DNA from: Trametes villosa | Taxonomy: Eukaryota; Basidiomycota; Agaricomycetes; Polyporales; Polyporaceae | Assembly (NCBI GenBank): GCA_002964805.2 | Contig: PUDQ02000086.1 | Span: 1 to 64,000 of the forward strand | Reading direction: 5' to 3' | Length of the DNA stretch: 64,000 nucleotides | In this document: piece by piece, positions 1 through 11,499 of the stretch | How the letters are laid out: each line of letters opens with the position of its first letter | How positions within the stretch are numbered: the first letter of the stretch is position 1 | Program-made: the position numbers and the translations under genes | The notes under the pieces: model-generated | Databases searched by the model: none | Told to the model about the DNA's origin: nothing | What the model saw: the letters and a program-made list of their open reading frames with translations, nothing else

Positions 1-250
1 GCTCTCCTATCTGCTCTACGTCCTGCTGGTGTCGTGTGCTTTGGGGCTGCTGATGTCGTTGAACTCGCCACTGTCATGCCTCCACCGTTTGACCAATTTC
101 TCAACACCCCATCAGGCCGACCGTGCTCGCGTTCTAAGACTCTACATGAATTGGCCAAGAGCGCGACGACAACTTCTGGCACTCGAGTGATACTACTAAA
201 GACACAAGACGGAAAAACGCCGCATCATTACACCGAGGCTGCCGGACCCA
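1..250 (-). repeat. Dispersed repeat, copy A, second half (inverted)
   Basis: This stretch matches the reverse complement of about 43812-44039 plus 44320-44336, at roughly 80-85% identity by eye. Long shared words include the reverse complement of ccagcaggac and the segment around gccgcatcattaca. Copy A is not interrupted by the MITE found in copy B and keeps the empty insertion site, a single TA at 17-18. The repeat continues off the left edge. Translated, both copies show the same peptide signature on the equivalent strand (for example HVILLE in copy B against RVILLK in copy A, followed by KTPHHY), so it may be the relic of a coding sequence. The family is not recognised. Confidence 0.8.
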
Positions 251-426
251 CTGACGCCCACTCAACTTCACGACGATAATGGGGACTGTGAACATGGCTG
301 CCTTTCCGGAACAATTAAATCGTGCTATATGTAAGATGCGGTAGGAAGCGCAGAGCTGCATGAGATATGACGGTCATGAACACCATAGTGAGCTAACTTG
401 ACTCTAGATTGCCAGAGGAGTGCCAT

Positions 427-640
427 GACTATAGAACTCGTATCGTTATTTCAAGTTCATGTCTATGGCTTTGCATCGGTAGTAGGCATCCGCAGGCTCG
501 CACCGATCATTATCCACCGCATCATCTCGTCTTTTTGGTTTGTGCTCTCTGCTTGTGTTGACTCGATGAACTCTGTGACTAACGCGACCGTAGAACGACT
601 TGCTAAGGTGTGTCTCCGGCGATGCAGGTGAACGAAGTGC
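427..640 (+). repeat. Dispersed repeat, copy A, first half (direct)
   Basis: This matches 43614-43812 in the same orientation, starting with the shared word ctatagaactcgtatcgtta and ending near gtagaacgact...ctccgg. In copy B this half is joined directly to the half that matches 1-250. Here the other half lies upstream, inverted, with about 176 nt of unrelated sequence between. On the minus strand both copies encode a similar peptide (RSTVA, then FIESTQA, then NQKDE). Copy A is therefore a rearranged copy or two nested fragments. Confidence 0.8.
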
Positions 641-849
641 GCGCTTTGCAGCGCCAGTCGCGACTCAGTAGAGCTCTGCCCGCGGAGGATGAGAGAACGG
701 TCACAGAGTACGACCAAGATCATGTACATACAACGAGCCGGGGTATAGTATAACATACGTCGCTTCGAAATGGGGTATCGCACCTGCATGTCTCCAACGC
801 CACCAAACACACGCCAGGCAGCCAAGTCCAAAGGCCGACCGCCTTCCAG

Positions 850-2376
850 CTACGCGCCGAAGCCTGCGAGCTGGAAGACCTCGTTGACCGCGTGTGCGAC
901 GAGCTGCTCGTCCGGGCGCTCCGGGAACACGTACTTCGCGCCATAGCGGCGCTGCTGGAACAGCGCGTACTCCTCTTCCCTGAGCATCTCGCGCGCACGC
1001 GCGACCTGCGCGGCCGTGCGCGCGCCCAGGCGCTCCGCGTCGTCGTCGCTGAGCGGGCTCAGGCGGCGGACGAGCTCCGCGTACGCGGGGCCGAGCCACG
1101 CGGGGATGTCGTGCTCCTTCGCGAGCACGATCGTGTCGATGACGGGGAGGGAGGAGCGTCGCGCTGTGAGCTCGCGGATGGCGTATTGGCGGACTTTGGC
1201 GCATTGGAGGCGAGTTGAGACGCGGAGGATCGTGGTCCAGTCCGTGAGGGATACGGAGGTGGGGTCGTATATGCTGTGGAACGGTCAGTACCCAATGATA
1301 CCAGCGGGAGTGAACAGGGCATACCCAGAGTAGAGGAATGCGAGCAAGCAGTCGAATGCTTGCTGCGTGACATCCGCCGGGAGAGGAAGAGGTGTTTCGT
1401 CCGAACGTCCCAGCAAGTCGCCCCCTTCAGCCACGACTCTCCGGAAGTAGTCGGAGTGGTGCTCGAGCAGGTATCTATGTATCTTGTACAGCGAATCCTG
1501 GACCTTTCATGAGACAATGAGATAAGCGAAACATGCCCTGCTCTGACGCGCACTCACCTTGAGGACGACCATCCCCTCTTGCATGTAAAAGATTGGGTGT
1601 CTAGGACAGTCGGGTGCTCTGGGTTGCTCATGCACCACCGCGTTCATCGCAGATGCTCCAATCGCCGGCACCCTCGCACGAGGCATGGCGACGGCATTCC
1701 TCCTTGGGGACGAGAGCGCCGCAGCAGACTCAGGGCTAGAGGATGGGCTGGGACGAGAGCTCGGTACGCTGCGCAGACTGTGCTGAGAGCCGTGCGCGCT
1801 GGGAAGCGCGCGAGGGCTCGAGAAGCCAGAGTGAATTGGAGAGGGAGATGCAAAACGCGGATCCGAGGGAAAGGGCACGGGGCTCGCCGCGAACGCGCCT
1901 ACAGGGTACTTGGCAGTCATTCCCTGCGCGCCTGAGCCATGCCCGGGAACGGGTTGGTGCACGAACTCGACGGAGGATGCGGGGCTCGGGGTGCGCGTGA
2001 GACTCTCCGCGCCCGCGCGCTCGATGATCATCGGGTGCGACTGCAGGTTGCGCAGGAACTCGGGGTGCGTCGGGAGCGGCGAGTACGTCGTGTTCGTGCG
2101 CAGCGCCTGCAGCTCGTGCGCCTCGTGCCCGATCGCGCCGAGCATGCTGGTGCTCGTGTTCGCGCTCGCGCTGGGGAGGAGCGGGAGCGAGCGCGCGGGC
2201 GCGCTCTTGCGCGCGACGGGCGTCCAGTCGTGCGGCATCCACACCGCGGGGCTGGGCGGCGGGCCGGGCGACGGCGACGGCGTCGTCATGGTCGCCCACG
2301 GCGAGGGGAGGCGGCTGGGGGGCTCGACGGCCGGGGGGTAGTAGTGTCCGAGCGAGTGAGCTGTGCGCTGGGCCAT
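850..2376 (-). CDS. BTB/POZ domain protein
   Basis: The predicted product is about 473 aa in three exons (2376-1558, 1503-1325, 1273-850), with GT-AG introns of 54 and 51 nt that keep the frame. Residues 1-250 are a low-complexity Pro/Ser/Ala-rich region. It is followed by a BTB/POZ fold of the type abundant in Agaricomycetes: HPIFYMQEGMVVLKVQ, then KIHRYLLEHHSDYFR, then AFDCLLAFLYSGIYDP. The C-terminal part is helical and carries REMLREEEYALFQQRRYG. BTB domains mediate dimerisation or recruitment to cullin-3 ligases; no second effector domain is visible here. The ATG at 2376 was chosen because upstream codons look non-coding, although an in-frame start further upstream cannot be excluded. 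Confidence 0.85.
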
Positions 2377-2986
2377 TGGATAAGGGGACGCAGGCGGGTG
2401 TGCGCGTTCGCGCTGGGCCTGAAGACATAGCCCTAAGTAGCGGCTGCAACGCAGATGAGGCATGGAGGGCGCGAGTGTACGATAGGGTGCTGCAGCAGCA
2501 CGCCCACGATGCAAAGCATGCGGCTGCGAGTCTGCAGCCGCCTGCTCTGCACGACCGTCGTCTTCGATTGGGATGATCGCAGAAGGTTAACTCGCCGGGG
2601 TGGTCGGATTTGTGTCGACAGGTTTCCTGAGGTAGAAATTAAAGCTCACTAGCAGGGCCAGTCTTGGGGTCAGTCACGCAGTGCCTAAGATCCGGAAGGA
2701 CCTCCTGCAAAACGCTACGGAAGTTAGGGATGCATGTCGTGTGGCGTTGCCATGCGACATTGCGATTCACTGCCGCATATAGCTAGGGGTGAGCCGTCAA
2801 CTCAACGCCTAACGTGCAAGAACAGCGAGACTCGCCTGTATGACAAGATCGTCGTGTCGCGCAGTCATTCTTGAAGATCTCCACTTCGTCCAAGTGGTGG
2901 TACAGGCGTGCGACGATGCACCCACACATTGTCCAAAGACTCGTCCGTCGAGTCGCTCAACGCTGGTATGCGCAGAAGCACTGTCT
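2377..2986. other. Intergenic, BTB gene to SMP3
   Basis: About 600 nt upstream of the BTB gene and downstream of SMP3. No gene, repeat or RNA is recognised. It must hold the BTB promoter and the SMP3 3' end. Confidence 0.5.
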
Positions 2987-4977
2987 CTATCGTTGCTGAG
3001 GCACTGCCTTCTGTAAGCACGCTACATCCACGTCAAAGATGCCCAGGCTCAGCCCATCTCTCCAACCCATCTGCAGGGACTCGCCGATGTGATCGAGGTC
3101 CAGATGGGGGAAGACCCGCGCCCGCTCCCTCACGCACCCCGAGGCCCGCCCGTCCAGCTCCTGGACCGCATGAAACGGCGCCACGAGAAGCGCCGATGGC
3201 GGCTTCGCGAGCGTGCTGAAGGCCCGAAGCGCGTCGAGTGCGGCGTCGGGGGACGCCCCTGAGAGGTCCTGTACGGAAATCTTCTTCAAGTCGACATCTA
3301 GTTGGCGAGCGTGACGATCAGCATCGCATTGCGCATGCGCGTGTGTTTGCGCGATCATACCTTCTTGCCGTATGGCGAGGAGGTGCCGCGGAGGCATGTA
3401 TGTCTTCCAATAGACGATCTGGAAGTCGTGCGACCGTATGCCGTGCGTGTCGTCGTAGACTATGTCATGCACGCGGAAGAGCGACGGGACGACGCCGCCT
3501 TGGTGAAGGACACCGAAAAGGCAGGCGAGCACAAGGTTTGCGACGACCCAGAATACCTGCAGAACATCAGACTGCGGGGCAGTAGGAGATATCGCTGAAG
3601 GCTTACCAGGAACGCCTTTCGTGCTTCCAGTATCCGTGCATTATTCACAGCGAGGGCGATCATCGGAACAAGCAGAGGTGTTAGGAAGCGGGGTTCCTGG
3701 TGCGGTTGGATAGACAAGATCGAGGTGGCAGACCACCTCACCCAGTAGTATGCTATAATGAAGTAAGCGTCGTGTTGCTCCGGTATAGAGAACCGATCCC
3801 ACTTCTCTGCATCATCGCAACGACTCCTGGTTTCTTGCCCTCGCCGCTACGGGTCGTGAAGAGATCGAACTCGGCCCAAAGAACATAGAATAGCAAGCCG
3901 GGTGTAGCAATCATCGGCAGATTGACGACCAGGTGGAGCCAACGAGGATGCAAGCCATGTTCTGCCAGATTTGAGGGGAGGAGGTTGTAGCGCAGAAGGT
4001 TCAGCGGGGTCAGCTCAATAGTGGAAAGCTGTATGGTGCCGTGGAAGTAGACGCTATCTGCGTAGATAAAGCCCAGAGCTGTGGTGAATACGACCAAGAG
4101 AGGGAGCAACAGAAGACGAAGCCAGGCGTCCAACGAGAACCGTGCTTCACGGAGGCTCCATTTGAGGACCTCGAGTGCAATAGGCAGGAAGAACGCTGCA
4201 AATGTCATGCGGGTGAAGATGCCGCATGTGAAGACAAATGCAAGTGAAGCCAGATACGCCGGGGTGTGCTGCGGTAGGGTTATAAGAGTTTCGCAAGGTG
4301 AATGACGCGTAGACCGACCTTTGCCACTGTAGGACGAGTCTCGCCAACGAGAAGCTTCTTGAGGAGGACGAGAGAAAATGCGACCAGGATAGCCTCGATA
4401 GAGTTGGAGAATGGTCTGAGTTGGTAGGTATGTAGTATATATGATGAAGCTACGAGCACGAGGGCTTGGAGACGCGTAGGCTCATGGACCATATGGTATA
4501 TCGAGAAGTCTATGGGGAGGTTGTAGGCGACTCGGGGCCAAGAGAATGACTGAACGTACCAAGCAAGAAAGAGGATAGCAGGAAGGAGAGCCTCTCGGCG
4601 GCGAAGACAAGGCGGGGAGAGGGCAGCCGACCTGCCATGACTTACATTCAATACCCCGATAGTGTATATACGTTTCTTACCTCTCCGTAGCGAGCGTACG
4701 ATGGAAAACGGGATTCCAGTGGATAGCCAGACCGGCACTATAGACCGACACGGGAAGACGGGGTCCCATTCCCAGGTTGACACCGCAGTCAGCCCCAGTG
4801 ATCTCCCTGACATGTGTAAGTCAATGTAGTAAGAAGGCTTAGCATGGACGTACCTGCTATGGCTTCCCCATTCTGAAAGTACTCATCCGGGTGTATGTAG
4901 CCAGTCCCGAAGAGTGCGAAGCAGGCTCGAGCAATCACCAGGCCCAGATAGACATAGCGTAGGGAATTTCCGCGCAT
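2987..4977 (-). CDS. SMP3: GPI mannosyltransferase 4 (SMP3/PIG-Z, GT22)
   Basis: This ER membrane enzyme adds the fourth mannose to the GPI anchor precursor. The N-terminus shows the GT22 signature HPDEYFQNGEAIAG, with the catalytic acidic pair in the first lumenal loop, after one membrane segment. The next exon carries TWEWDPVFPCRSIVPVWL, characteristic of SMP3. Further on come HQEPRFLTPLLVP (the family HxEERF-type motif), several hydrophobic segments, FGVLHQGG and YWKTYMPPRHLLA near the C-terminus. The gene is split by about six or more short introns; the first is 4807-4853. It starts at 4977 and is divergent from RPB9. Identification by GT22 family motifs is firm. The choice of SMP3 over GPI10 or ALG9 rests on the FxHQGG and WEWDP motifs. 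Confidence 0.87.
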
Positions 4978-5312
4978 TCAATTGATCACAATGCAGTCAG
5001 ACGGTCGGTCTTATGCTGTCCACATCCAGTAGCAATACGCAAAGTGGGAATGGAGAGAGAGAGAGACTCGAGGAGGTGGTGGCGGAGGAGGGGAAGGAAC
5101 GGTTTGGTTTCTTTCCTAGGGCTACTTACATGGATACTAGCTTGACTACACCACGGCCTACTAGCCAGTAAGTCACGCATACTAGCGCCTACTAGCGCTG
5201 ACGGGCACGCTAAACCCTACAGGCGTTTCAGCGCCTAATCCGCATCGCGGTTCTCCGCTTACCACCACCACCTACTCGACTTGTTTCTCTTCCAACGTTC
5301 GTTTCAGCACAA
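4978..5312. promoter_or_regulatory. Shared divergent promoter, SMP3 / RPB9
   Basis: These 335 nt separate two divergently transcribed genes. There is no clear TATA box. A CT/AG-rich tract lies at 5050-5095 (mainly gagag repeats on the plus strand) and a C/T-rich stretch just before the RPB9 ATG, as in many fungal housekeeping promoters. Repeated tagcgcc words occur near 5183-5235. Confidence 0.5.
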
Positions 5313-5963
5313 ATGGTGAGCAAAACGCGTGTCTAAAGGCCCACGCACCAGCCACAGGAGTTGACTCTCCTGCTTCTGGCTCACTCTCGCTTACAACACT
5401 GGTGCTATCGTGCAGGCCTCCCTTCACTTCTGCTCCGAATGCAACAACCTCCTGTACCCCAAGGCAGACCCTCAGCGCCGCGTCATGGTCTACGCATGCC
5501 GTATCTGCGCCTACGACGAGATTGGGGAGAACCAGTGTGTGTACCGGAATGATCTGCTCACGGTCACTAAGTAAGCATCCACTCTCGCCACAGCCGACTG
5601 CCGTCAGGGTGTAGGGCTACTCCGATGCTGACAATCTTCTAGGGAGCAGGTCGGGGTAACAAACGACCTCGGCGCCGACCCCACCCTGGTATGTCCTCCT
5701 CTTTGCATAGCCGGTCACGACTACAACCCAGTCCGCCTTCTAGGCACATTCCAAAATGACCTGCCCAAAGTGTAGACACGATGAGTACGTTCCAGATGAT
5801 GCCCGAGTCACCATAAAGGATACCCACCGCGCACAGTGCCGTATTCTTCCAAGACCAGTCGAAGCGGAAGGAGACCCGAATGATCCTCTTCTACGTCTGC
5901 ACAAAATGCGATCACCCGTTCACCGATCCAACACTAGATCTGGAGACGCAGCCCGAGATGTGA
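5313..5963 (+). CDS. RPB9: DNA-directed RNA polymerase II subunit RPB9
   Basis: The product is 123 aa, the usual length for this small zinc-ribbon subunit of RNA polymerase II, which acts in start-site choice and transcript fidelity. The N-terminal ribbon is HFCSECNNLLYPK with CRIC about 20 residues on. The C-terminal ribbon is MTCPKCRHDDAVFFQ...FYVCTKCDHPF. The exons are 5313-5315, 5416-5570, 5643-5688, 5744-5784 and 5837-5963, and all junctions are GT-AG and in frame. The first exon is only the ATG, immediately followed by gtgagc. No other upstream ATG yields the conserved N-terminus without a stop, so the ATG-only exon is the best model. Confidence 0.92.
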
Positions 5964-6467
5964 TAGGGTCGCTCGCGAGTCGCGGGTGTCCGCACGCGCA
6001 TACCCCTGTACATTACCCTCTTGTATTGCTAATCACCAGTTTTTTCGAGCACCCCAACTATTTGCAGGACGTTCTCGAAGACGACTGCGTGCGATCCCGT
6101 CACGAATTCCAAGCTGCGAACTGTCCTCAAGAGGACGTACATACCACACGTCTTTCGCCGCCGGCCTTCAATCTTCAGCATGAACAGCATGCAGATGGAC
6201 GTCGCCGCACCGCGTGCGAGCGGCGAGGCGCCGAACATAGGCAGCTGCGTGCTATGGATTTCCCCAACCGGTATCCGCCAATCCTGTCTCGCGCCCTCCT
6301 TCCCGTGTGGGACAAGACGACCGGGAAGCAGCGGGAGTTCTGCCGCACGTCACGGAGGATCTCCAAACGCTTGGAAGCCCCGGACACCTCCGCACATATA
6401 ACGCAAATCTCACTGTGGATCCTCTATCTCCACGCCACCCCGCTGACCTCCCTGCACCTGCAACTCA
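5964..6467. other. Intergenic, RPB9 to UDP-glycosyltransferase
   Basis: About 500 nt between two genes on the same strand. It must contain the RPB9 3' end and the glycosyltransferase promoter. Short open frames here have no recognisable motif. Confidence 0.5.
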
Positions 6468-8594
6468 ATGGCTAGGACGAACCCTTCAAAGCATGTCTTG
6501 GTGTGTCCGGCGCACATGTGGGGTACGTGTTGACTCATTTCAGTACTCCAAACTCGTCATTGACATTTCCTGCTGCCGCTCAATAGGTCATACACGTCCG
6601 CTCGCCATCCTGGTAGCGAGGATGGCCAAATTGCAGCCCATCACGGTGACCTTCGTCGTTGCGGCCAAGTACCTCCAGAGTGTGAAAGCCGCAGTGGCGC
6701 GCGAACTTGCGCTGTGCAGCGAGGAAGTTGCAGAACGCCTTCGGTAAGTCGACGCAAGTGATCATACGTGAGGTCCTTTCTGACCAGCGGGATCTGCAGG
6801 TTCCTGCCTGTCGAGCAGGGCGAGGACATGTTTGACCCTGCGGTGTACGAACAGCACCTTTCGGTCACTTGGAAACATCTTTTCGCAGGCGACTCCATGT
6901 CCTGTGAAGCGCTCGACGGCACCCTACATTCTCTCAATTTGCTCGAATGTCCTCTCAGCGCAGCAGTGGTAGACGTACGTCCGTTATACCCGCTCATTCC
7001 CGGGTCTCCCTAATTGAAATCGTGTCTTTCCAAGGTCATCCTCATGGAAACGTTCAATACGTTGCGGGAACACCAGAAAGCACCTACGGCGCCCTTCAAA
7101 ATATTCACCTGGCTGCCAGTCGCGATCAACAGCGTCCTCTCGCTCTGCCGCTTCGATGCAGTGCCTCTTGTGGAGGCCGCCGCCGCCCAGATGGGTGTCT
7201 CGTTCAACGATGCCGCACGCCATGTTCGTACTTGCACGACATACTCAGCGCCGAGGACGAGATTGACGAGGCATATTACACAGCTCATGCTCGTTCCGAA
7301 CGGTCAGGTCATCAGCTGCCCGGGGCTACCGGAAATGTACGACCACGAGTACCAACCGCAAGCTGTACGTCCATGTCCAGCATAGAATGTCGCTATATCC
7401 AACTTATCTTCCCTGTGCTTGGCAGTTCCCGATGCCGGCTGACCAGTGTGGCCGGATATACATCCGTATCGGCAGGTAGTGCCTAACAGTCTCAGCATCC
7501 TCGCGAGACCCGCTAAGAGTATTTTTCGCAGGGTATTACAGCAGACCAACGGTGTGCTCACGTTTGACGCCGCCGAATATTACTCCGAGACTGTGTCGGT
7601 CTTCCGCGACTGGCTGGCCGAGACGTCGCGGAAGGTGTACTACGTCGGGCCGCTTGTCCCCGATAACTCTGGCCTATCCCCTTCTCTGCAGAATGGGCAA
7701 GGAGCGGACAACGACCCACTGAGCTTTTTGGATACACAGTTGGCAGCACGTGGAGAGCGATGCGTTGTCTATGTTAGCGACTTCGCGTTCCTTCCGGGTA
7801 AGTTACAGTCGCTGATCATACGATTCCAGATATCTTTCGGGTCCCTCTTCTGGCCCAGCGATCCCGCCAAGGTTCACGCCGTTCTGGCAGTTCTCATCGA
7901 GAAGAACACCCCCTTCGTAAGCTATTCGTCGCTGTGGTCCGCTTTCATTGAGATGCTCATGCTGCGTCGCCCGTAGATATTAACGCACCCCAGTCCATTG
8001 GTCGTGCTGTCTGAAGAGACGTCGACTATGCTCGCCGGATGCAAGAACTCTTTCGTCACGCAATGGGCTCCCCAGCAGGCAGTCCTGGAGCACCCCGTGC
8101 GTTGATCTCCGCAACTCTACAGCATGCGTGCATTGCTGATGTCAGCGCGCAGGCAACAGGTTGGTGTCTCACGCATGGCGGCCACAACACCGTGCTAGAA
8201 TGCATCCTCGCTGAGGTCCCGATGTACGTCCCCCGTATTCTTTGCTACTGTGGGAGTGTAGTCAAGAAGGTGCCGTAGGATCCTCTGGCCAATCTTCACC
8301 GACCAACCCGTCAACGCAATACATCTCACTGATCACCTGGAGGTCGCGTACGAGCTCTTCGAAGTACGGCACGGCACCGGGCTCGGGCCCATCTACCGCA
8401 CGGGTAAGACACCTACTGGGACCCTGGCCGCCGTCCGAGAGGAAGTGGGCAGCGTGCTTGAGCGTGCGTTCGGAGAGGACGGGGAGGCGAAGCGCGAAAG
8501 GTTGGCGCCGCTCCGTTTGGCGTTGGGGCGGGCTTGGGCGGAAGACGGGGTTGCGAAGGGGGAGACACGGTCGTTCCTGGACGATCTGCCATGA
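6468..8594 (+). CDS. UDP-glycosyltransferase (GT1 family)
   Basis: A multi-exon GT1 enzyme that would transfer a sugar from a UDP-sugar to a small acceptor. The N-terminus is MARTNPSKHVLVCPAHMWGH, followed by TRPLAILVARM; the GHxRP histidine is the expected catalytic base. The C-terminal donor-binding part contains TQWAPQQAVLEHP, then GWCLTHGGHNTVLE, a PSPG-like motif. After that come WPIFTDQPVNAIHL and an Arg/Glu-rich C-terminal helix ending in SFLDDLP. Introns are short; one falls in PAHMW^GHTRP. There is no signal peptide or membrane anchor, so the enzyme is probably cytosolic. It heads a run of catabolic or specialised enzymes up to 19317. The acceptor cannot be told from sequence. Confidence 0.88.
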
Positions 8595-9795
8595 ATCGCT
8601 GGCAGTGGCGTACACGAGACTTAGTGACTGGCTACGCTTATGTGTAACGTTGGGCCTACTCCGAAGAAGGCTAGGTGAATGGCCGCACGTGTACGTATTG
8701 TCCCTTGAAGGATCCAGAGTGAACCTGAGTGAACCTGCTCGGATCCCGCTAAAGCGCTAAAAATCCAGAGGTTGAATGCGCTTAATGTGTTAGTATCGTT
8801 GTGTATATGGGCTACAAAAGCTGAAGCCAATTGTAACCGTGGGAAGTACCCAGCATACAAACTCTGTAGCTCGCTCTCCAGCGCTCGAGCTCCAGCACTC
8901 CATGGCTCTCGAACTTCATCATGCTCTCTTTCTGTCGACAACTATGAGGAGATATCCATACGTCACAATTCTTCTGGTTCCGCGCCACAACCGCAATAAA
9001 TGGGAAATAATACTCTGGCAGTACTCGCAGCTGTGGCTACGCGTGCGCCCGACACAGGCGCTGTGCTTACCGGCAAATGCTTGCACGCTGTATGTCGAAT
9101 GGTCGCCAAGTACTGGTTCGCGCTCGCATAGCCGTAAGATATCCGAGGTTTGTTGAGAACGGTTCCCAGAGGGCAGTACTTGGTCCCTATCTTGTGCATG
9201 TGGGCCTACGCAGCAAGCGGGCCCTCCGCCCGAGTTTCAGGCTCTCAGTCAGCCAAACTGACCCACTGGCCGCCCGGCAGGCTCTTGATAGCCTTGATAC
9301 AGGCTTAGGTGCGTACATGCAATCATATTGCGACACGTTTGTGGAGAGGGAGATGATATACTGAACGGTCTACCCAGATCCTCACGCTGTTGCGATGGGT
9401 GTCCTCTAAGTTGTAAAATGGCTCGTAAACCTTCGATGGGCCCCTTCAGTCGCGTTCGAATTCAAGTAACATCGGACGTAAACTACGTATCTGCGTTCAC
9501 ACCCGCTCTTGTAGGGCTGGATAAACGTTATCACCCTCGTTCGTGGTACTTCGGCATCGCCTCCCCCAGGTTCTTCTTACTCATCAGCTGACTACGGCAC
9601 CCTCGAGTCGAAGCAACGCCCACGAAGATTCTGAGCGAATATACGGCCATATGGCGCCTTTTCCGGACCCGGCGACTCTCACGGTTCGGAGATTATCTTC
9701 TGTGGTCGAGTATAAAAGCTGTCCTCCGCTTGGGACCGAGTGCCTCCACAACACCCTCCAACCAAACCACCACCCACTATACACCACACATCGCG
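8595..9795. other. Intergenic 1.2 kb, glycosyltransferase to BDH-like gene 1
   Basis: No gene is recognised. A small tandem repeat, gtgaacctgagtgaacctg, lies near 8719. The promoter of the next gene sits at its right end. Confidence 0.5.
9711..9718 (+). promoter_or_regulatory. TATA box of BDH-like gene 1
   Basis: tataaaag lies 85 nt upstream of the ATG at 9796, a normal distance for fungal TATA promoters with a short 5' UTR. Confidence 0.7.
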
Positions 9796-11499
9796 ATGAG
9801 AGCTGTACGCTACTACGGACCGAGAGACGTTCGTCTCGAGAACATTCCGGAGCCTGTAGTCGGCGCAGGACAAGTCAAAGTCAAGGTATGTCCACAGTTG
9901 ATTTTCAGTTCCGAGGGCACTAAACCTGCTGCAGATTGCTTGGTGAGCGATACCGTCCTCAGAGGAGGCTGAACTGGTTCTGCATACTCACCCGCGCGAA
10001 TCGCACAGGTGTGGCAGTGAGTGCTTCCCTGCTCGACTACAGTCGCTTGAGTGCTAACCCGCTCTTCCAGTATGTGGTTCCGATCTTCACATGTACGAAC
10101 AGGACATATTGAACCGCCCTCCCACCGCCACCGAACCTCATCCCACGACAAAGGAGACCCTGCCTGTGGGTGTTGGCCACGAGTGAGTTGTATAACGTAT
10201 ACGAATCCTGTCTGAGCAACCGCTCACACCGCGATTATCAGATTCGCCGGAACCATCGTAGAGCTGGGCTCTGGCGTGGACAATTCCAAATATGCCATTG
10301 GTCAAAATGTCGCCATGTACGTCATGGTTCCGTACTCAGCCTCATAGGTGTCGCGCGCCATGCCCAACGCAGTCTACAGCGAACCGGTTTTGGCCTGCAA
10401 CGGCCCCGGCTGCGCATGCGCTTCACCAGACACCCGGAACTTGTGTTCCCAGTTTGCGGTGATCGTAAGCACTTTCAGATATAGGGTCCTGTTCCACGTA
10501 TAGTGACGCGGTTACAGGGCATCTCGGGTGGCGGCGGGGGCCTCTCCGAGTATGTCGTCGTTGACCAAGAGCTCGCACATGTCCTCCCTAAAGACGTCTC
10601 GCGTACGTACTGCAGTCAGGCGTTCACGAAGTCTATCCTGATGGCGCATTAGTGGAGGTCGGTGCTCTCGTTGAGCCTCTCGCGGTCGCCTGGCGCGCGG
10701 TCAAGAAAGCGCATGTCAAGCCAGGAGACAAGGTCCTGATCCTGGGTGCAGGCCCGGTACGTGTCTTCAACGATGAGTGATGGAGGCACACATACTGACA
10801 TTGTAATGTTCAGATCGGAATTTTCGTGCTTAAAGTTGCCCAGTGAGTGCTCCTGGCGTCCCGATACCATGTAGCGATCACTGACCTCTTATAGGATCTT
10901 CGGGGCGACATGGGTCGGCATCTCCGGGCGCGGCTCGAAACGCTGTGAACTGGCCCGCAAGTACGGAGCATCTGCCGTCTACGACGCTGCTTCTGGGACA
11001 GACGTTGTCGCCGAGACCCTCAAGGCGACGGACGGCCGTGGTGCTGATGTCGTTGTTGACTGCGCCGGCACCCAGAGCACACTCGACACCGCACTGAAGG
11101 CAGCGCGGCCAGCCGGGACGATCATGAACGTCGCTGGTTGGGCGACCCTGCCCACGATCGACCTGAACCTGATGTTGTTCAAGGAACTCGTTCTTGCCAG
11201 TACGTCGGAATTGCTCTTCTTGCCTTGTGGACATCGTGCTGACGCTAGGACGTTTGCAGACAGCTTGGCGTACTCGGGAGACCACCAAGAGCTTATCCAG
11301 GCTCTCGCAGACGCAAAGTTTAACGTTAAGGAGCTTGAGTCTTTGATCACCCGTCGGGTAGGATTGGAGGACTACATTGAGAAGGGCCTCGGCGCCCTCC
11401 TTCACGAGAAGGACCAACATAGTACGTCTATCTGCGAATGGTACTAACGTGCGAATGTTGACACCGGTGTTGGCAGTTAAGGTTCTCATCCACCCTTGA
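9796..11499 (+). CDS. Zinc-dependent (R,R)-butanediol dehydrogenase-like enzyme, copy 1
   Basis: A medium-chain dehydrogenase/reductase, probably NAD(H)-dependent on a vicinal diol or acyloin. Exon 1 is 9796-9885 (MRAVRYYGPRDVRL...). It is followed by two 8-nt microexons, 9935-9942 and 10009-10016, and exon 4 from 10071. Together these encode IAWCGICGSDLHMYE with the catalytic-zinc Cys. GHEFAGTIVELGSG gives the zinc His-Glu. A Cys-rich lobe follows (LACNGPGCACASPDTRNLC, structural zinc). The Rossmann motif is VLILGAGPIGIFV, then DVVVDCAGTQSTLDTAL and LESLITRRVGLEDYIEKGL. It ends DQHIKVLIHP. The overall order matches yeast Bdh1. The gene is tandem with a paralog 435 nt downstream. The substrate is inferred from the family only. 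Confidence 0.9.
10009..10016 (+). other. 8-nt microexon in BDH-like gene 1
   Basis: gtgtggca is flanked by cacag upstream and gtgagt downstream. It supplies the bases that join ..TTG and TA.. into the codons W-C-G-I of the zinc motif. The preceding exon (9935-9942) is also 8 nt. The same arrangement occurs in the tandem paralog. Confidence 0.85.

Noticed and set aside
701..1204. An Arg/Ala-rich 167-codon frame overlapping the BTB gene
   Set aside because: It is an out-of-frame reading of GC-rich BTB exon 3. The in-frame reading gives the conserved protein.
8710..8735. Tandem gtgaacctgagtgaacctg as a minisatellite
   Set aside because: Only two units; too short to call a repeat locus.
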